Below are positions 43,620 through 55,411 of a stretch of 64,000 bases of DNA, piece after piece (the stretch's first letter is position 1; every line of letters starts with the position of its first letter). The notes under the pieces were generated by a model that saw nothing but the letters and a program-made list of their open reading frames with translations, was not told the DNA's origin and ran no database searches. The stretch spans positions 96,180,202-96,244,201 of the forward strand of contig NC_134701.1 of NCBI RefSeq assembly GCF_043290135.1, given 5' to 3'. The translations under genes were made by a program, and so were the position numbers. The DNA is from Rhipicephalus microplus. Lineage: Eukaryota > Arthropoda > Arachnida > Ixodida > Ixodidae.

Positions 43620-43815
43620 TTGCGATAGCAATTATATGGACACTTTCGGTTGCATTTTGCCGTCGGCACTGCCGTTAGTCAGCGTATTTGTACAGGAATC
43701 TGTATATAAAAACACAAGTAAAAATAATGCAGAAAAAAAAACACCGGCACGCGGAATCGAACGTCGGACCTCTGAACTGCGAGTGGGAAGCGTCAGCCAC
43801 TGAGCCACGAAGGAG
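43620..43815 (-). mobile_element. tRNA-derived SINE, second family
   Basis: On the minus strand the head (43815-43745) reads GGTTCTCCTTCGTGGCTCAG with A box TGGCTCAGTGGC and B box ACGTTCGATTCC, tRNA-like over ~70 bases. The body then runs to ATTGCGATAGCAATTATATG (inverse) at about 43620, a segment I recognise from tick repeats. Unrelated in sequence to the other SINE family. It lies in the host-gene intron. Confidence 0.7.
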
Positions 43816-45534
43816 AACCTCCATGAACGTTTAAATGACAAGCTACCATATCTACCACTTACCGCTGGTAGTGGGCGTCTCAGGAAAAACGTGTTATCAG
43901 CATTACCAGCAAGATCACGCAATGAGCACGCGTCACAGCGTTGCCACATCGTCACGACGTGGCGGTGCGGGCTCTCATCTCCCACGCGTACTTTGCCCGC
44001 GGAGAGGGGGCAGGGTGGACGCTCACGTGTGCGCTTACCTCGCGGTGGGGACAATCGTACACCTCGGCTGGCGTTGGGCTTTCATCGGAGCGATTCTGTT
44101 GTAGTTACCGGACGCACGAAGGTCACTGCAATCGTTACACAGTCTCTGTTTACGAAAAGGGCGCGCTTTTCAGACACAGCGAAGTAACAACTGAAACGCC
44201 GATTCACGGTTATCTGTGCATGTGAATACGTTTCATGCGTCATTTGTGCGTGAGAAACGTGGGACACGTTTCGATCTGTTTGCCATTCCGCGCGTAACCT
44301 ATCACTTTGTTGCTATCGCGTTCATTGCCTCGCCTTTGGGACAAAGCTGTGACTTTTTTTCATTCGTCGTCCAGCTCCGAATAGTCAGTGAGCCGCACTG
44401 TGTTGCCACAAATTGACGAAAGTGCAATATAGGAGCTCTTCGTGCTCGAAATTCATCCGGAGGGTAGCTGCACTAGGCGCATTGCTTCGCAAAGTCAATC
44501 AGATGTTCTGTAGTAGCGTATGGTTTCAATCTAATGTAGACGTTTAAGAACAGTGTTCATTGCAGAGCAGATGCATTTCGTGAACTTCTAAGATGACCTT
44601 ACGCAACGATACATCTTCAATTTGGTATTTCCCACTGCGATAATAAACTACAGATATCTATGTTCTTTCTGCATGACCTGTGCAACGATGTGCTGCATTT
44701 CTCGACTCATTTTCTTAGCCACAGGTATAATTCTACACCTTTAGAAATAGGGTGTGTCGTTGTTTTTCGAAATAAACAAGGCACGTACTTGTGCATAAGT
44801 GGTGCGCCGCAAACCATACAAAATTAGCCACCGCGCGTCTCGACTGTAGGCGGAGAAAGCGTCCAGAGTAATGCTGTTTTAATATATAGTGGTTGTTGAT
44901 GATGCCTCTTAGTTGTAAGTTTTATCGTTCCGGCTTTCTTGATCGCCTCAAGTGTGCACATTCTATTCACTTATCTTGCTGAAACATTGTGCTCTTTGCT
45001 GTCACATGCTGTGGAGGCGTGCATTACAGCGTTGTGCGAAGTGTGTGCGATCAGCGAAAACATGAGTGTGAGGAATGATCTGTCAAACAAATGGCTCCAT
45101 CTACAGTACAGCCAAAGAACATGTATGGCTCCATAACTGAGCGATCCGTGTTCGCAAGGCATGCTTACTGAAGCAAGCAGAAAGTAAAAGTAGAAGTGGA
45201 TGGTGTGAAACAAAAACAGAAGCGGCGTGCGGACTATGTGTTTCAGGCCTAAGAGGTCATACACACTGCCTTGCGAAGCTGGCTTGCAAAGCGGTGGCTT
45301 TGTGAATATTTCGATCGGGTCTGATGTGGCGACACTGACTTAGCGTGGACGCGCGCAGCAGCGTCTGCGCCCTGCTCATACTCACGCCCTTGTTTTCGTC
45401 GATCTGTAGCACCGATGGGCGATATGTTGATCAAGCGTGCTTTTTCGTGGGTGTGTGATGCCAGCCGTCTATTTTGAAATGCGTATACGGTAATGTATTA
45501 GGGACTAAGCTCCTTAAGGCGTGGGTCATGCGTC

Positions 45535-45745
45535 TCATGTATGCGGTAGCCACCTCTCGTTTCAGTCTTTTTGAATATCCGCTGGATGGCGGTATAGTAT
45601 ATGATGAATATATGATGAAAAGATGCAAGATGGCGGTACTTGAAGAGTTCACTGGATGGATGGATGGACGGACGGACGAACGAACGAACGGGACGCTTCG
45701 CCCCACTCATCATCATTCACTCCGTGGATATGCTGTGAATTTTTC
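45535..45745 (-). repeat. TCCG-array dispersed repeat, copy 4 (minus)
   Basis: GCCACCTCTCGTTTCAGTCT, GCTGGATGGC, GATGAAAAGATGCAAGATGG, a short GGAC/GGAT array (45650-45690), and CTTCGCCCCACTCATCATCA with CACTCCGTGGATATGCTG. It is the inverse of copy 3. Lies in the host-gene intron. Confidence 0.85.
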
Positions 45746-47336
45746 GTTCTGAAAGTCTAGCTAGTTGTGGTCGAACAGTTGAATTACGTGGAGAAATAAG
45801 AAATCAGGTTGCAAAAAGGCATTGTTCTTGTTGACTAAACAATTGCACGTTGGTGTGTTCTTTACTTCGTTCGTGTAACTGATGATTTCGAATTTAACTA
45901 GTTATAACTAATTCCCGACATCGTCAGGCCTCCCTCGTTTCCTGAACAGCGCACGAAGCATTGAGAAGTCATGGCAAGACGAACATAAACAATGAGCCAC
46001 TTGCACCATGAATACTGCGATATGCGCCTGGTTTTGTCTTTATGCCTAACACGTCATGGCGATTCTAGCGCACAGGATCATTGACACATGGCGTTGTAGA
46101 TTTTCAATATCCTATATTGACCTAAAAATGCAAGATTTATTGCAAAAGATATATATTGACACTCGGCCGTCGTTACGCTCGTAGGCCTGAGCAGAGACAA
46201 CTAGGAAGCTATGTTCTGAAGCATTTTCAAATCATTATCTGTGAAACCACCGGCGAAATCATCTGTCTTTGACACTAGGTGAGAGATGCACGTTTTTTCA
46301 CGCGGTGAAATATCGCATAATTTATTACCAAAATTTAGGTACATGTGTATGCAGTGCCATTCCTCGTCGGCGACTGTGGTGGCCTGCCGTAACTGAATGA
46401 AACATAGACGAAAGAAATGAAATATTCAAAAAAAAGGTAGCCACCGAAGTTAGATACTGGTTATATGCAACAGAATGACACGAGAAGATTACGGCGTCGC
46501 ACTACAGACCACGTGGTTTCCGAGAGCGTTTATTATGCATGATGACTCCATGTCTTTCTAATGGGTGGTGTTCGATGGTCCGGGGAAGCCACAAGTTTTG
46601 TAGTACTATGACACACAATTTTACCCGAACGTTACAGTGGGTTGCTCCTGCATATAATTGGGAGTAGTTTCTGATAACTAGCTCTCTCGTAACATATGAT
46701 TTTTTTTCGTCAATTCTTCAGTGAGTTTGGTAGCACGCAGTTACTGCCACACAAAAAGATGTAGCCACGTAAATATGTCTGCAAACCCTGGGGATGAGAA
46801 GTGAAGTTATATTTTCACCTTTTGTTTTTCGAATTATTTTTTGCCGCAAACTTTCAGTACAGCCTCGTTTTTTTTGACGTTTTTCGTGCAATCAGTTTTC
46901 TACTGTTCGTAGGGCTCCGTCCTGTTGTTGTTTCTTCGAGATTACGTTCTTTTTGAAACACTTACTGACACTGATATATTGTGCGCAACACAAAGAAAAA
47001 CAGCCCATTTTTAATTTTCACACAATTTCTGTCACATAGAAACTTGTCACGCAATCAGCTCTTCTCTATGGAGTATGGTCCACGTGACACCTTGATGTAT
47101 GTTGGCAACTTTGAGGAAATATTGATGCAGGGACATCGAATCTACAGGCAATGCCTCTTAGGTGAATATTAAACCAGTATAGGTACACTAGGGACCATAC
47201 TGTCACTTTTTTTTTGCGATGGTCTCAAGAGTCACTAGATTCTGGAATAGATACACACCCAACCTACTGCTACAGTTCAGTGGCTTCCCATTGTGCTGAA
47301 AACAATTCTGCTTACCGTGTCTTCAAGCTCTAAGAT

Positions 47337-47548
47337 GATATTTGGAGTTCAACGTCTCAAAATCACGATATGATTATGAGAGACACCGTAGTGAAGGACT
47401 CCGGAAATTCCGATCAACTGGTGTTCAACGTGCATTGACACTGCATAGCACAGGATCCTCTACCGTTTCGCCTCCAGAAAAATACAACCGCCGCGGCCGG
47501 GATCCAACCCGCGATTTTCGGGTCAGCACCTGACCACAGTGGCGGACT
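47337..47548 (-). mobile_element. old SINE copy
   Basis: GATATTTGGAGTTCAACGTC, GATTATGAGAGACACCGTAG, AAATACAACCGCCGCGGCCG and GACCACAGTGGCGG follow the SINE order in minus orientation with many substitutions and a small deletion in the body and A-box region. It ends ~300 bp before exon 2. Confidence 0.8.
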
Positions 47549-47854
47549 GTCTTCGAACATTAGAGAAGTTGCAAAACAGCGGAAACAACACCCAAGAATA
47601 AGGCATCTCTCTCAAACTCTACCTACTCTCTGAAAAATTTTTACTCCTTGCGTGGTGTAAACCATGATCGTCTGTATTTCGCGGGTCTTTCACGCTTGAG
47701 CAACGTGTCTATGGTAACTTTTGTGTACGAGGGACATCCTGCGTTAAAAGATGAATTCAGTATTGTAGCAACTACATGGTCGATGTCATCTTATTTGCCA
47801 TCCACTGAGCATTTTCTCAACCTTCATACCCTTTTTCCCCTGATGCATCCGCAG

Positions 47855-48131
47855 TGACCTCTACAAAGAAAATGATCTGCCGTGCTGCCCATCAGAGCAG
47901 CTGCAGCGCCCTTCAATGAACCAAAACTTCACGTCGCTCGAGTCGTCAACAGTTTCTGACTCACCGCAGCCAGACCTGCGCCAGAATCCGCACCACTCAC
48001 GAACTGACACCGAGCGAAATCAGCGACGGGGGAGCCACTTTCCACCGGCACCCCGCAGAATGGACCGGACTCATCATCGGCATGGGCCAGCTGTCAGGAA
48101 GCGCGTGAAAATTTTCCGGCCATTCGAGTGA
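47855..48131 (+). CDS. exon 2 (terminal) of the same host gene
   Basis: The acceptor is CTTTTTCCCCTGATGCATCCGCAG, quoted as tract CTTTTTCCCC and end CCGCAG, at 47831-47854. Exon 1 ends in phase 2 (AG) and this exon begins with T, making AGT and keeping a frame that is open to TGA 48129-48131 (92 codons). The peptide starts DLYKENDLPCCPSEQLQRPS and is rich in Ser, Pro, His and Arg, ending RKRVKIFRPFE. An AATAAA lies 214 bases after the stop. Phase match, splice signals and polyadenylation signal together support a real transcript; unseen exons in the intron remain possible. Confidence 0.6.
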
Positions 48132-48344
48132 GAAGACGCGGGCTGTGTGCTTTTGCACTGCACTAATGCACCTGAACTTACTGTTAGAAGAAAAAAAAAA
48201 GCTGCCACTGACCTCTAGCAGGGTTATGCAAGTTCGACAGTGTGGAGTCCCGAGATACGTGGCGCTCTCTCGGAACACATGGAGAGCGTCACGTGGTCGT
48301 TCAAAGTAGAACGTGTACATTCATCATTACGACCTCACCAGGCG

Positions 48345-48350
48345 AATAAA
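48345..48350 (+). terminator. polyadenylation signal of the host gene
   Basis: AATAAA, 214 bases after the TGA of exon 2, in GGCGAATAAAATACATTACT. Position suits a short 3' UTR; cleavage would be about 15-30 bases downstream. Confidence 0.5.
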
Positions 48351-49242
48351 ATACATTACTGGTAACATGCTTCATGAACAATCGCATGTCAATACAATAT
48401 ATAACAACATATCAAAGACAAGGTACCCCGAATGCAGCCTCGCCGACGTTCAATGATGAAACTAGATAGGAAGGCGCCCATGGCAGATATATATATATAT
48501 ATAATACCGGTGATTCCTTTCATTATTATTATTACTGTTTTGTTTGAAAAAAAAAGAACTCATCAGGCTGTTTCGAGCAAGCTAATGAGCGATCTCATCA
48601 TTGATTGATTGTAGTGGACTAAAGCAGTCTCCAACGTCCACGGGTGGACACACCGAAAGTCAATAAGGTTAGTAAAACGTGATAGAAAGAACGGATCTTG
48701 TCTGTCGCTCGTTGTCGTCTCACATTACGAGAAATATACCAAGTTCATATAGTGCATACACCCACAGAAAACCAAATGACGAAGCAGATATTTTGTTCCT
48801 ATTGTTTAGCTATAACACCATAAAAACTAATCTTCCAAACTATGTATTGTGTACACCTAATCTTCATATTATGCCTAGCGTTTTTTATCAATGCTGATAT
48901 TGCGTTAAAATATCTGTCCCGGAACACCTTGTTGCCGCATATATTATAATGCCTTTTGTGACGCCAGTGCTAATTTTATTGTGAAGAATTATTGTAAAAA
49001 ACCAGTGCTTTGTTTTTGACATATAACACATATAAGGCACAGCGCACGCAATACGAAATGAGCTGCTGCTTTATGATCAAAAACTTATCGACCTCGGCTG
49101 CTCTAGACTAGGCGTATTAAACATTTAGCCCTCAGACCTCTCGCCAGTGAACCACGGCCTTCATCGCTCTCTTTGCTGTTCATTTTTTCCCCATTAGGTG
49201 CGGTGATAAGCGAAACAGACATAACTCGTCTAGAGCAATTTT
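48351..49242. other. AT-rich spacer; short TA run at 48487-48503
   Basis: A (TATA) run and an ATT trinucleotide stretch near 48522-48536; no domains recognised. Confidence 0.5.
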
Positions 49243-49890
49243 AAAGACGATAGTCTTTCTTGGGGACCATTGACGCAAAAATTTTGATCTGTCTGTTCTG
49301 TCTGTGCATTCGTCTGTTTGTCCTTACTTAACGACCCTAAACGGCATGGAAGTGACAAAACGACACTCCAAACGGCCGACCCCATCCGCAGCGCCCACCA
49401 ATATTGCTCAAGGTTCAGCGTTCATACTAGTGTGATTGCCAATTAATAAGCAAACATTGCATATCTGAGGCCCCATAACAACACGCCAATATTATGTATG
49501 AGTATATTTTACTAGAAAAAGCATACATGAGCAATTTTAAGGATCGTAGCCTTTACAACGCTGCGCTGGCCATGCAACGCTTGCACGAAACGACAAATGT
49601 TTCCAACGCTTTGCTAAGACGACACGCTGGTGGCATCTACCCGTCGCCTTGCGTTCTACACCTTATCAACTCAGAGACGGGGGTGCATGGCGCACGCCCC
49701 GTTTTCCAGAATAACTGCCAGATAACGGACATGTCTTACGTGTTACGTGACTTGATGCGCTCGTTCGCCTCTTCTGCATGCTCGAGGCACTCTAACGCAG
49801 CGCCTCCAGAATACCATTCGCCGATTTTCTTGCGCAGAACATCAAATAAACGTTTTGTTCACTCTTTCCAGACGCAAGACTATCGTCTTT
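49243..49890. mobile_element. MITE-like element with 15-bp terminal inverted repeats
   Basis: AAAGACGATAGTCTT at 49243-49257 and its exact inverse AAGACTATCGTCTTT at 49876-49890 bound 648 bp. The TIR is itself partly palindromic (AAAGAC/GTCTTT). A TCTG-rich tract (49285-49325) lies near the left end. A 137-codon frame (49494-49907) crosses the right end and is unlikely to be a gene. No target duplication is obvious. Confidence 0.7.
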
Positions 49891-51330
49891 CGACATTTTT
49901 GGTGTAACATGCAGATACGGGGCAATTTTTTTTCCTTGAGGGAACCTTTGCGGTGCACATGTTTTGACACATAACCGGAAAACAAGCTCAAAATATTTCT
50001 GAATAGTCGTCCAGAGTTTAGCCATTTTGGAGGTATACGTTGATGTGAGAATCCTTGCGTGATATCGTCTTGAGAAATGACACATTTATGAGAAGGGAGA
50101 AAGATACTGCAAATATCAGTAATGGGAGCTTAAAACATACCCTCTTTTGTGTGTTTTGTGCCCCATACAAGTCTATATTGACCACATGAAGCTGATACTA
50201 TCATATGCAGCCACCATAACCCGTGCACATGAAACATGAAACGTCAAACTAGACCTCTATTTGCAGAAAATGAAATGTCATTGTAGCTTACCGCCTCACT
50301 GTCGCCGACAGTGAAGTCTATGTTCGTCACCACCTTGTCCCATAAAGTATGTAAAGCATGAGCTTGTAGACATTTTGTGCTGTAACTCTCCTGCTTGGGC
50401 GGCTGATACCACAGCGAGTTAGACCTTGAAGTTGACGCGTAATGAGCTGGGGCATTGAATAATTAATGCGTGAAGTTTTGGGTCGATGTGTAAAGAGAAG
50501 TTGACAGAGGAGAAAAAACGGAAGCCGAATATGTTTTACCAAGTTTCTCTCGGCGCAGACTCAGTGCTGTAGGAAGGTCGTCACGATTATCAGAGCGAGT
50601 TTGAAACCGCCATCACACGTCACCAGGCGTGCATTTGGCAGTGGCAATGCGACACACGTCGCCACGCATGCCAGTGATGTGAAGCCGTGGCTATTATCAT
50701 AGCCGCGATAGATGTGGTTGCAGACTTTTAACCTCGGAGCGAAGACCTCAACATGGAATCATGATTGTATTTCAGTGAGTCGGCGCTGGTTCTTCTTCTC
50801 TCGCAGCGGCAGCAGCACTTTCTTCGAACGAAGCGGGGCTTCGGCATGCGCGATGCGTCTGATTGCTGATTGCTGTTTAGGCACTTGCACATCTATTTAA
50901 CTTTCAGTTTTTAATAATGATTCCATTTTAGAAAATTTGAGCAGAGGCGCCGTGTCGTGAAGAGAGTCGCGGCAGAGCAGGAAACATTCACGCAATCTGC
51001 CCCTGGAATGCTGCAGGCACTCGAAGAGCAAGTGGGAGGGTAATTTTGAGGAGAAATATAACATGAAATTTAAATAATCGAAGCCCCATAGTTCGCTGAA
51101 GATCAGTGGCAGAACATGTGTGAAAACCGACCCAGAATCGCTGCAGAGCTCGCTCGTATAAACGACGTCAACATATCTGAAGTCAAGCTACACCTGGCTG
51201 TTGTTATTGCCAATTAGCCCATCAAATATACGTTACTGTAGCAAAATTTTAACTGAGAATAGGGATAAAGCAGCGCTTTCAATGACATTCTGAAATTTGT
51301 TGTCCGCCCTTCTACACAAGTAATTGCCCT
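49891..51330. other. no recognisable gene
   Basis: Spacer with a short GC-rich segment (50.6-50.9 kb). No motif I can place. Confidence 0.45.
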
Positions 51331-51339
51331 GAATAAAAC

Positions 51340-52242
51340 AGAACGATGTTTACCTAAGGGTGAGATAGAGCTATTATTCAATGGCATAATTCCGTTGTTA
51401 CAGCCTATTGACGAAACAAAACCAACTGGCCAAAATGGCAAATCAAGAAGTTTAAGACATTGCCTTGAAGCAGTAGCTCGCTTACTTTATGTTATATATA
51501 AAATTACTTGATGAAGGCAAGCTTCCCAAGGACTGGAAGGTAGCTAATGTTGTGCCCATTTTCAAAAGTGGCTCAAAATCAGATGTATCAAATTAGTGAC
51601 CCATTTCTCTGACGCCGATTTGTATTGAACTAATTGAGCATATTCTTTTTTTTGCTTTATTGAATCACATGACTTCAATAGATATTTAAGTCCTAAACAA
51701 CAACAATCTAAACTGGGTTTTTTATGTACAACAGTTTTTTTGAATTTTATCATGATATAATATCAGCTGTTGATAATAGGACATATTGGATGTTTATTTT
51801 GGACTTCAAAGAAGCCTTCGGTACGTTATCACACTCAGTTCTATTACAAAACTGCAGAACTTGAACATTGATCAAACTTTTTTTGCCGATCGATTGCGGA
51901 CTATTCAACTTCAAAAAAAAAAAACAGAAAGTTGTTCAAGGTGGATTATGTTCATTGTTCGTTTCGGTGATATGAGGGGTACCTCTGGGTTCCGTACAAG
52001 GCCAATTCTTTTTGTTGTGTTTATAATAGTATTTTGGATACAATTAGGTGTATTAGAATGTTTGATGACGACAGCGTGTTGTATATTGAATTGACCGACC
52101 AAATGGATGGCACTCAGCTTGAGGATCACCTAAGGCACGTCGAGGTATGGTGTAAAAGTAATGACGTGGTACTAAACACTAATAAATGTGCTCACGTCAG
52201 TTTCACGAAAATGGTCTACAGGCTTATGAATCAGTACATCTC
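51340..52242 (+). mobile_element. degenerate LINE RT (CR1/Jockey-like)
   Basis: In shifting frames: LDEGKLPKDWKVANVVPIFK and SGSKSDVSN (RT start, about 51500-51595), PISLTPICIELIEHI, then FYHDIISAVDN, WMFILDFKEAFGTLSHSVLL (palm block with Asp, about 51790-51845), and after a frame change a palm loop MFDDDSVLYIELTDQ (about 52060; FADD replaced by FDDD with offset), VWCKSNDVVLNTNKCAHVSF. A SINE head cuts it at 52243. Confidence 0.8.
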
Positions 52243-52303
52243 GCCCCGCCGCGGTGGTCTAGTGGCTAAGGTACTCGGCTGCTGACCCGCAGGTCACGGG
52301 TTG
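52243..52303 (+). mobile_element. SINE head only (3'-truncated)
   Basis: GCCCCGCCGCGGTGGTCTAG through ACCCGCAGGTCACGGGTTG, i.e. A box and half of the B box, then unrelated sequence. LINE-driven insertion truncates the 5' side, so loss of the 3' side implies a later deletion or rearrangement. Confidence 0.85.
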
Positions 52304-52465
52304 TTACCAGCCAATGTAGTCGGCCACAAGACTGCGACGGATTTATCTATGAAAGACTGTGCCCCCCGCAATAAAGCCGAAGATGGCGCTGCGAGTAATG
52401 TAGCAAATAAAAAAAAACGCCAAATGTGAGTTATGAGTAGAGTTCCCAGAACATAATTATTTACA
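52304..52465. other. unassigned junction sequence
   Basis: Between the SINE head and the RTE LINE. Contains an A-rich run (52409-52419) and an AATAAA at 52370; origin unclear. Confidence 0.4.
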
Positions 52466-54760
52466 GGTCTTGAATGCCTTCTACAGAAAACGTGCTATTA
52501 ACCGTAAGGAGATGTAGCAAAGTCTTAATGGCGAGGCTAAAAACGAAATAGACTTCATTCAATGTGCCCACCTAGGCGTTGTACAGGATGTAGAAGTTGT
52601 TGGCAAGACCCGATGCAGGGACCATAAAATGGTAAAAGCTCAAGTTCAGCTACATTAAAAAAAGCGATGGTATAAAGTCATAAGCAAGAAGTCAATTAAG
52701 GAGCTAGCGATGGGAGGGGAAGTACAGGGATTCCGAGTTTCACTTCACAACAGATTTGCGGCCCTCAACGAAGTATAGTTGGCCTCAGCCTTGACACAAT
52801 GAACGAAAATCTTAATGGTATCAAAAATGAGTGTGCAATTGAAGTCGGAGATACAGTAACCAGGCAAGACACTGGCAACCTATTCCGGGAGACGAAAAAT
52901 CTCATTAATAGACGACAAATCATGAAAGCCTCAAATGCAACCGACAAAATAGAGCTAGTGTGGCTTTCGAAGGCAATCAATAAGTGTAAGGTAGCCGACA
53001 TCAGCAGGTGTAACATAGAAAGAATTGAATAGGCTGTAAAAAGTGGCAGAAGCCTAAAAGCAGCGTAGACAAACTTGTGCATAGGAAAAATCGAATGTAT
53101 GCATCATAGGACTAGGAAGACAATGCCAATAATTATGGCTAGGATAGTTGATTCAGCAGAGCATTTCTACGATGAGCTGTAGAGAATCCGAAACAACCAG
53201 GATCATATCGCAAGCAGCAATATTAGCCCAGGGAAATTCGACATCCTACAACTAACGACAGGGGAAGTAATGAAAGCCCTAGAATGAATGCAAAGAGGCA
53301 AAACCGCTGGCGAGAATTAGGTAACAACGGGCCTGCTGAAAGGTGGTGGAGAAGAAGTGTTAGAAAACCTGGCCACCTTATATACGAAGTGTCCATTGAC
53401 GGGAAGGGTACCAGAATCTTGGAAGAATGCCAGCACCATTTTATTCCTTGAGAAAGGAAACGTCAAGCGCTTGAATAATTACTGGCCGATTTTCTTACAC
53501 TTCCTTCTCTGCAAGCTATTTATAAAAATAATTGCTAATCGAATTAAGACGACACTACAGTTTCATCAACCAAATGACCAAGCAAAATTTCGTACAGAGT
53601 ACTTCACAATAAAATATTTTTATACTACCAATCAGGTGATAGAGACATGAACAGAATACAACAAACTCCTATACATAGCCTTTATAAATTACGAGAAGGC
53701 GTTTGACTCCGTCGAGACATCAGCAGTAATGCAGGCACTACAAAATCAGGGCATGGACGAATCCTGCATTAATATGCTGGAAGAAATCTACAGCAGACAC
53801 ATAGCCACAATAGTTGTTCGTAAAGAAAGCGACAGACTCTCAATAGAGGGAGGTTTAAGACAGAGAGACACGATCGCTCCAGTGCTATTCACCGCGTGTT
53901 TACAGAAGGCGTTCAGGGCCCTAGATGAGAAATTAGGGATAAGAGTTGATGGAGAGTATCCTCCGATTCGCTAATAACATCCTATTCATGAGTAACTCAA
54001 GAAACGAATTGCAGCTTATGATTGCTGAAGTGGACACAGAAAGCAGAATAGTAGGTCTAAAATTAAGTATCCATGAAACTACAGAGAATGTGCAACATTC
54101 CTGCCGAGAATGTGCAACATTCTCGGCAGAAAACAGCGCTTTGTGATAGGTGGAGAAACGTTGGCAGTTGTAAAGAAATATGGCTACTTAGGACAGGTTG
54201 TAATCGCGGAACGGAACAACGAGAGTGAAATAACAAGAAGAATAAGAATGGGGTGGCTCACATTCAGCAAGCATTCTCAAACCATGAATGGTAATCTCCA
54301 GTAACCCTGACGAGGAAGGCATATAGCAGCAGCATCATGCCGGTACTTTTCTACTGAGCAGAAACCTGGATGCTTACACAGAGGGTTCACCTTAAATTGA
54401 AGAGGATACAGCAAGCGATGGAAATAAAAACGATAGGTGTAACCTGAAGAGGCAAGAAGGGAGTACTGTGAGTCAGCGAACAAACGGGGTTATGGATACC
54501 ATTGTTGGAATGAAGAAGAATAAATTGACGTGTCTCGCGCACGTAGTGCGTGGGTAGGATTAAAAATAACAGACTAGATTCCCAGAGAAGGCAAACGAAC
54601 AAGGGAAAGACAGAAAATTCTTTGGGCCGATGAGATAAAACGTTCGCAAGTATAACGTGGCAGTAGAGGGCACAAGACCGGGTTGAATGGCCGATCATGG
54701 GACAGGCTTTTGCCCTGCAGTGGGAGTAGTGAGGCTGATGATGAAGATGATTACAATTTT
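52466..54760 (+). mobile_element. RTE-clade LINE, 5'-truncated
   Basis: From the end of the endonuclease (NGEAKNEIDFIQ, QDVEVVGKTRCRDHKMVKAQ, about 52535-52650) through linker, RT and C-terminal region to the end QDRVEWPIMGQAFALQW before a GATGATGAAGATGATT tail. This sequence of motifs is typical of RTE elements. Frames are broken at least ten times. Confidence 0.85.
53340..54146 (+). pseudogene. RTE reverse transcriptase (degenerate)
   Basis: RVPESWKNASTILFLEKGN (RT start), FINYEKAFDSVETSAVMQAL (palm block with first Asp, about 53680-53730), GGLRQRDTIAPVLFTACLQK (RQGD-type block with G changed to R), then VDGEYPPIRFANNILFMSNS read across a frame change at about 53970. The catalytic FADD is FANN here, both Asp lost to Asn. 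KVGLKL-type block VGLKLSIHETTEN and GYLGQVV follow. Not functional. Confidence 0.85.
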
Positions 54761-55405
54761 GTATATTCATAAAAAAAGTGTAAAGGTCGATTTTAAGGTG
54801 GGCTACTCCGACTGACAGATCTTCGTTTTTGTGTGATATATAATTGTCGTCTATAAGTAATATGGCACTATGAGGCTGTGCATCAAATTCAAACAAGTGA
54901 ACAAGGTAGTACTTCCAGATTGGGAGCACTTAAAGAATGTAAAACAGTCAAGAAGGTCGTAAATGTAAATTTAAAATAGCAAGATGCCCGAAAGTGAACC
55001 TAAATTGGTCATTTTTGGTTTAGAATCAGTATTACACTAACAACCTAATACCTGTCGCGAATGTAGTTACGTCAACATTCATGAGGTGGGGTATCCCCTT
55101 TCGAGTTCAAGGAATCTTACTTTGAAGCACTCTTCACGTTAACGAAAATAAGTACTCGCGTGAAAAAAGGAGGAAAAAAAAACTACTTATAAACACTGTG
55201 GCTACCACATATGCTGTTTCTTTCTAACAGAAAAATGCGCACACGATGTATGTCGTTGTTCTAAAGCTTTTTTCTTGCCTGTGCACTCTCCTGAGCAGCG
55301 TTTTCTCGTGCAATCGTGAGGCATTCTAAAAGTGAAAGTCGTTCACTTCGATGAACTGTTGTTGGTGTGAATCTTTCTCAGACTAATCGAATTTTAGTGC
55401 CATGT
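54761..55405. other. AT-rich spacer, nothing recognised
   Basis: No repeats or frames I can support. Confidence 0.5.
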
Positions 55406-55411
55406 CGTTTT

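Larger units (their letters stand above)
43257..47854 (+). other. intron of the host gene, with repeats
   Basis: GTAAGA donor, CCGCAG acceptor, 4.6 kb. Contains two SINEs and a TCCG repeat, and otherwise AT-rich sequence without open frames that look coding. Confidence 0.55.

Noticed and set aside
44000..47330. Further exons inside the host-gene intron
   Set aside because: No frame with acceptor and donor in compatible phase was recognised; cannot be excluded without RNA data.
49494..49907. 137-codon frame as a gene
   Set aside because: It crosses the right terminal repeat of a MITE-like element and has no recognised domain or flanking splice/poly(A) signals.
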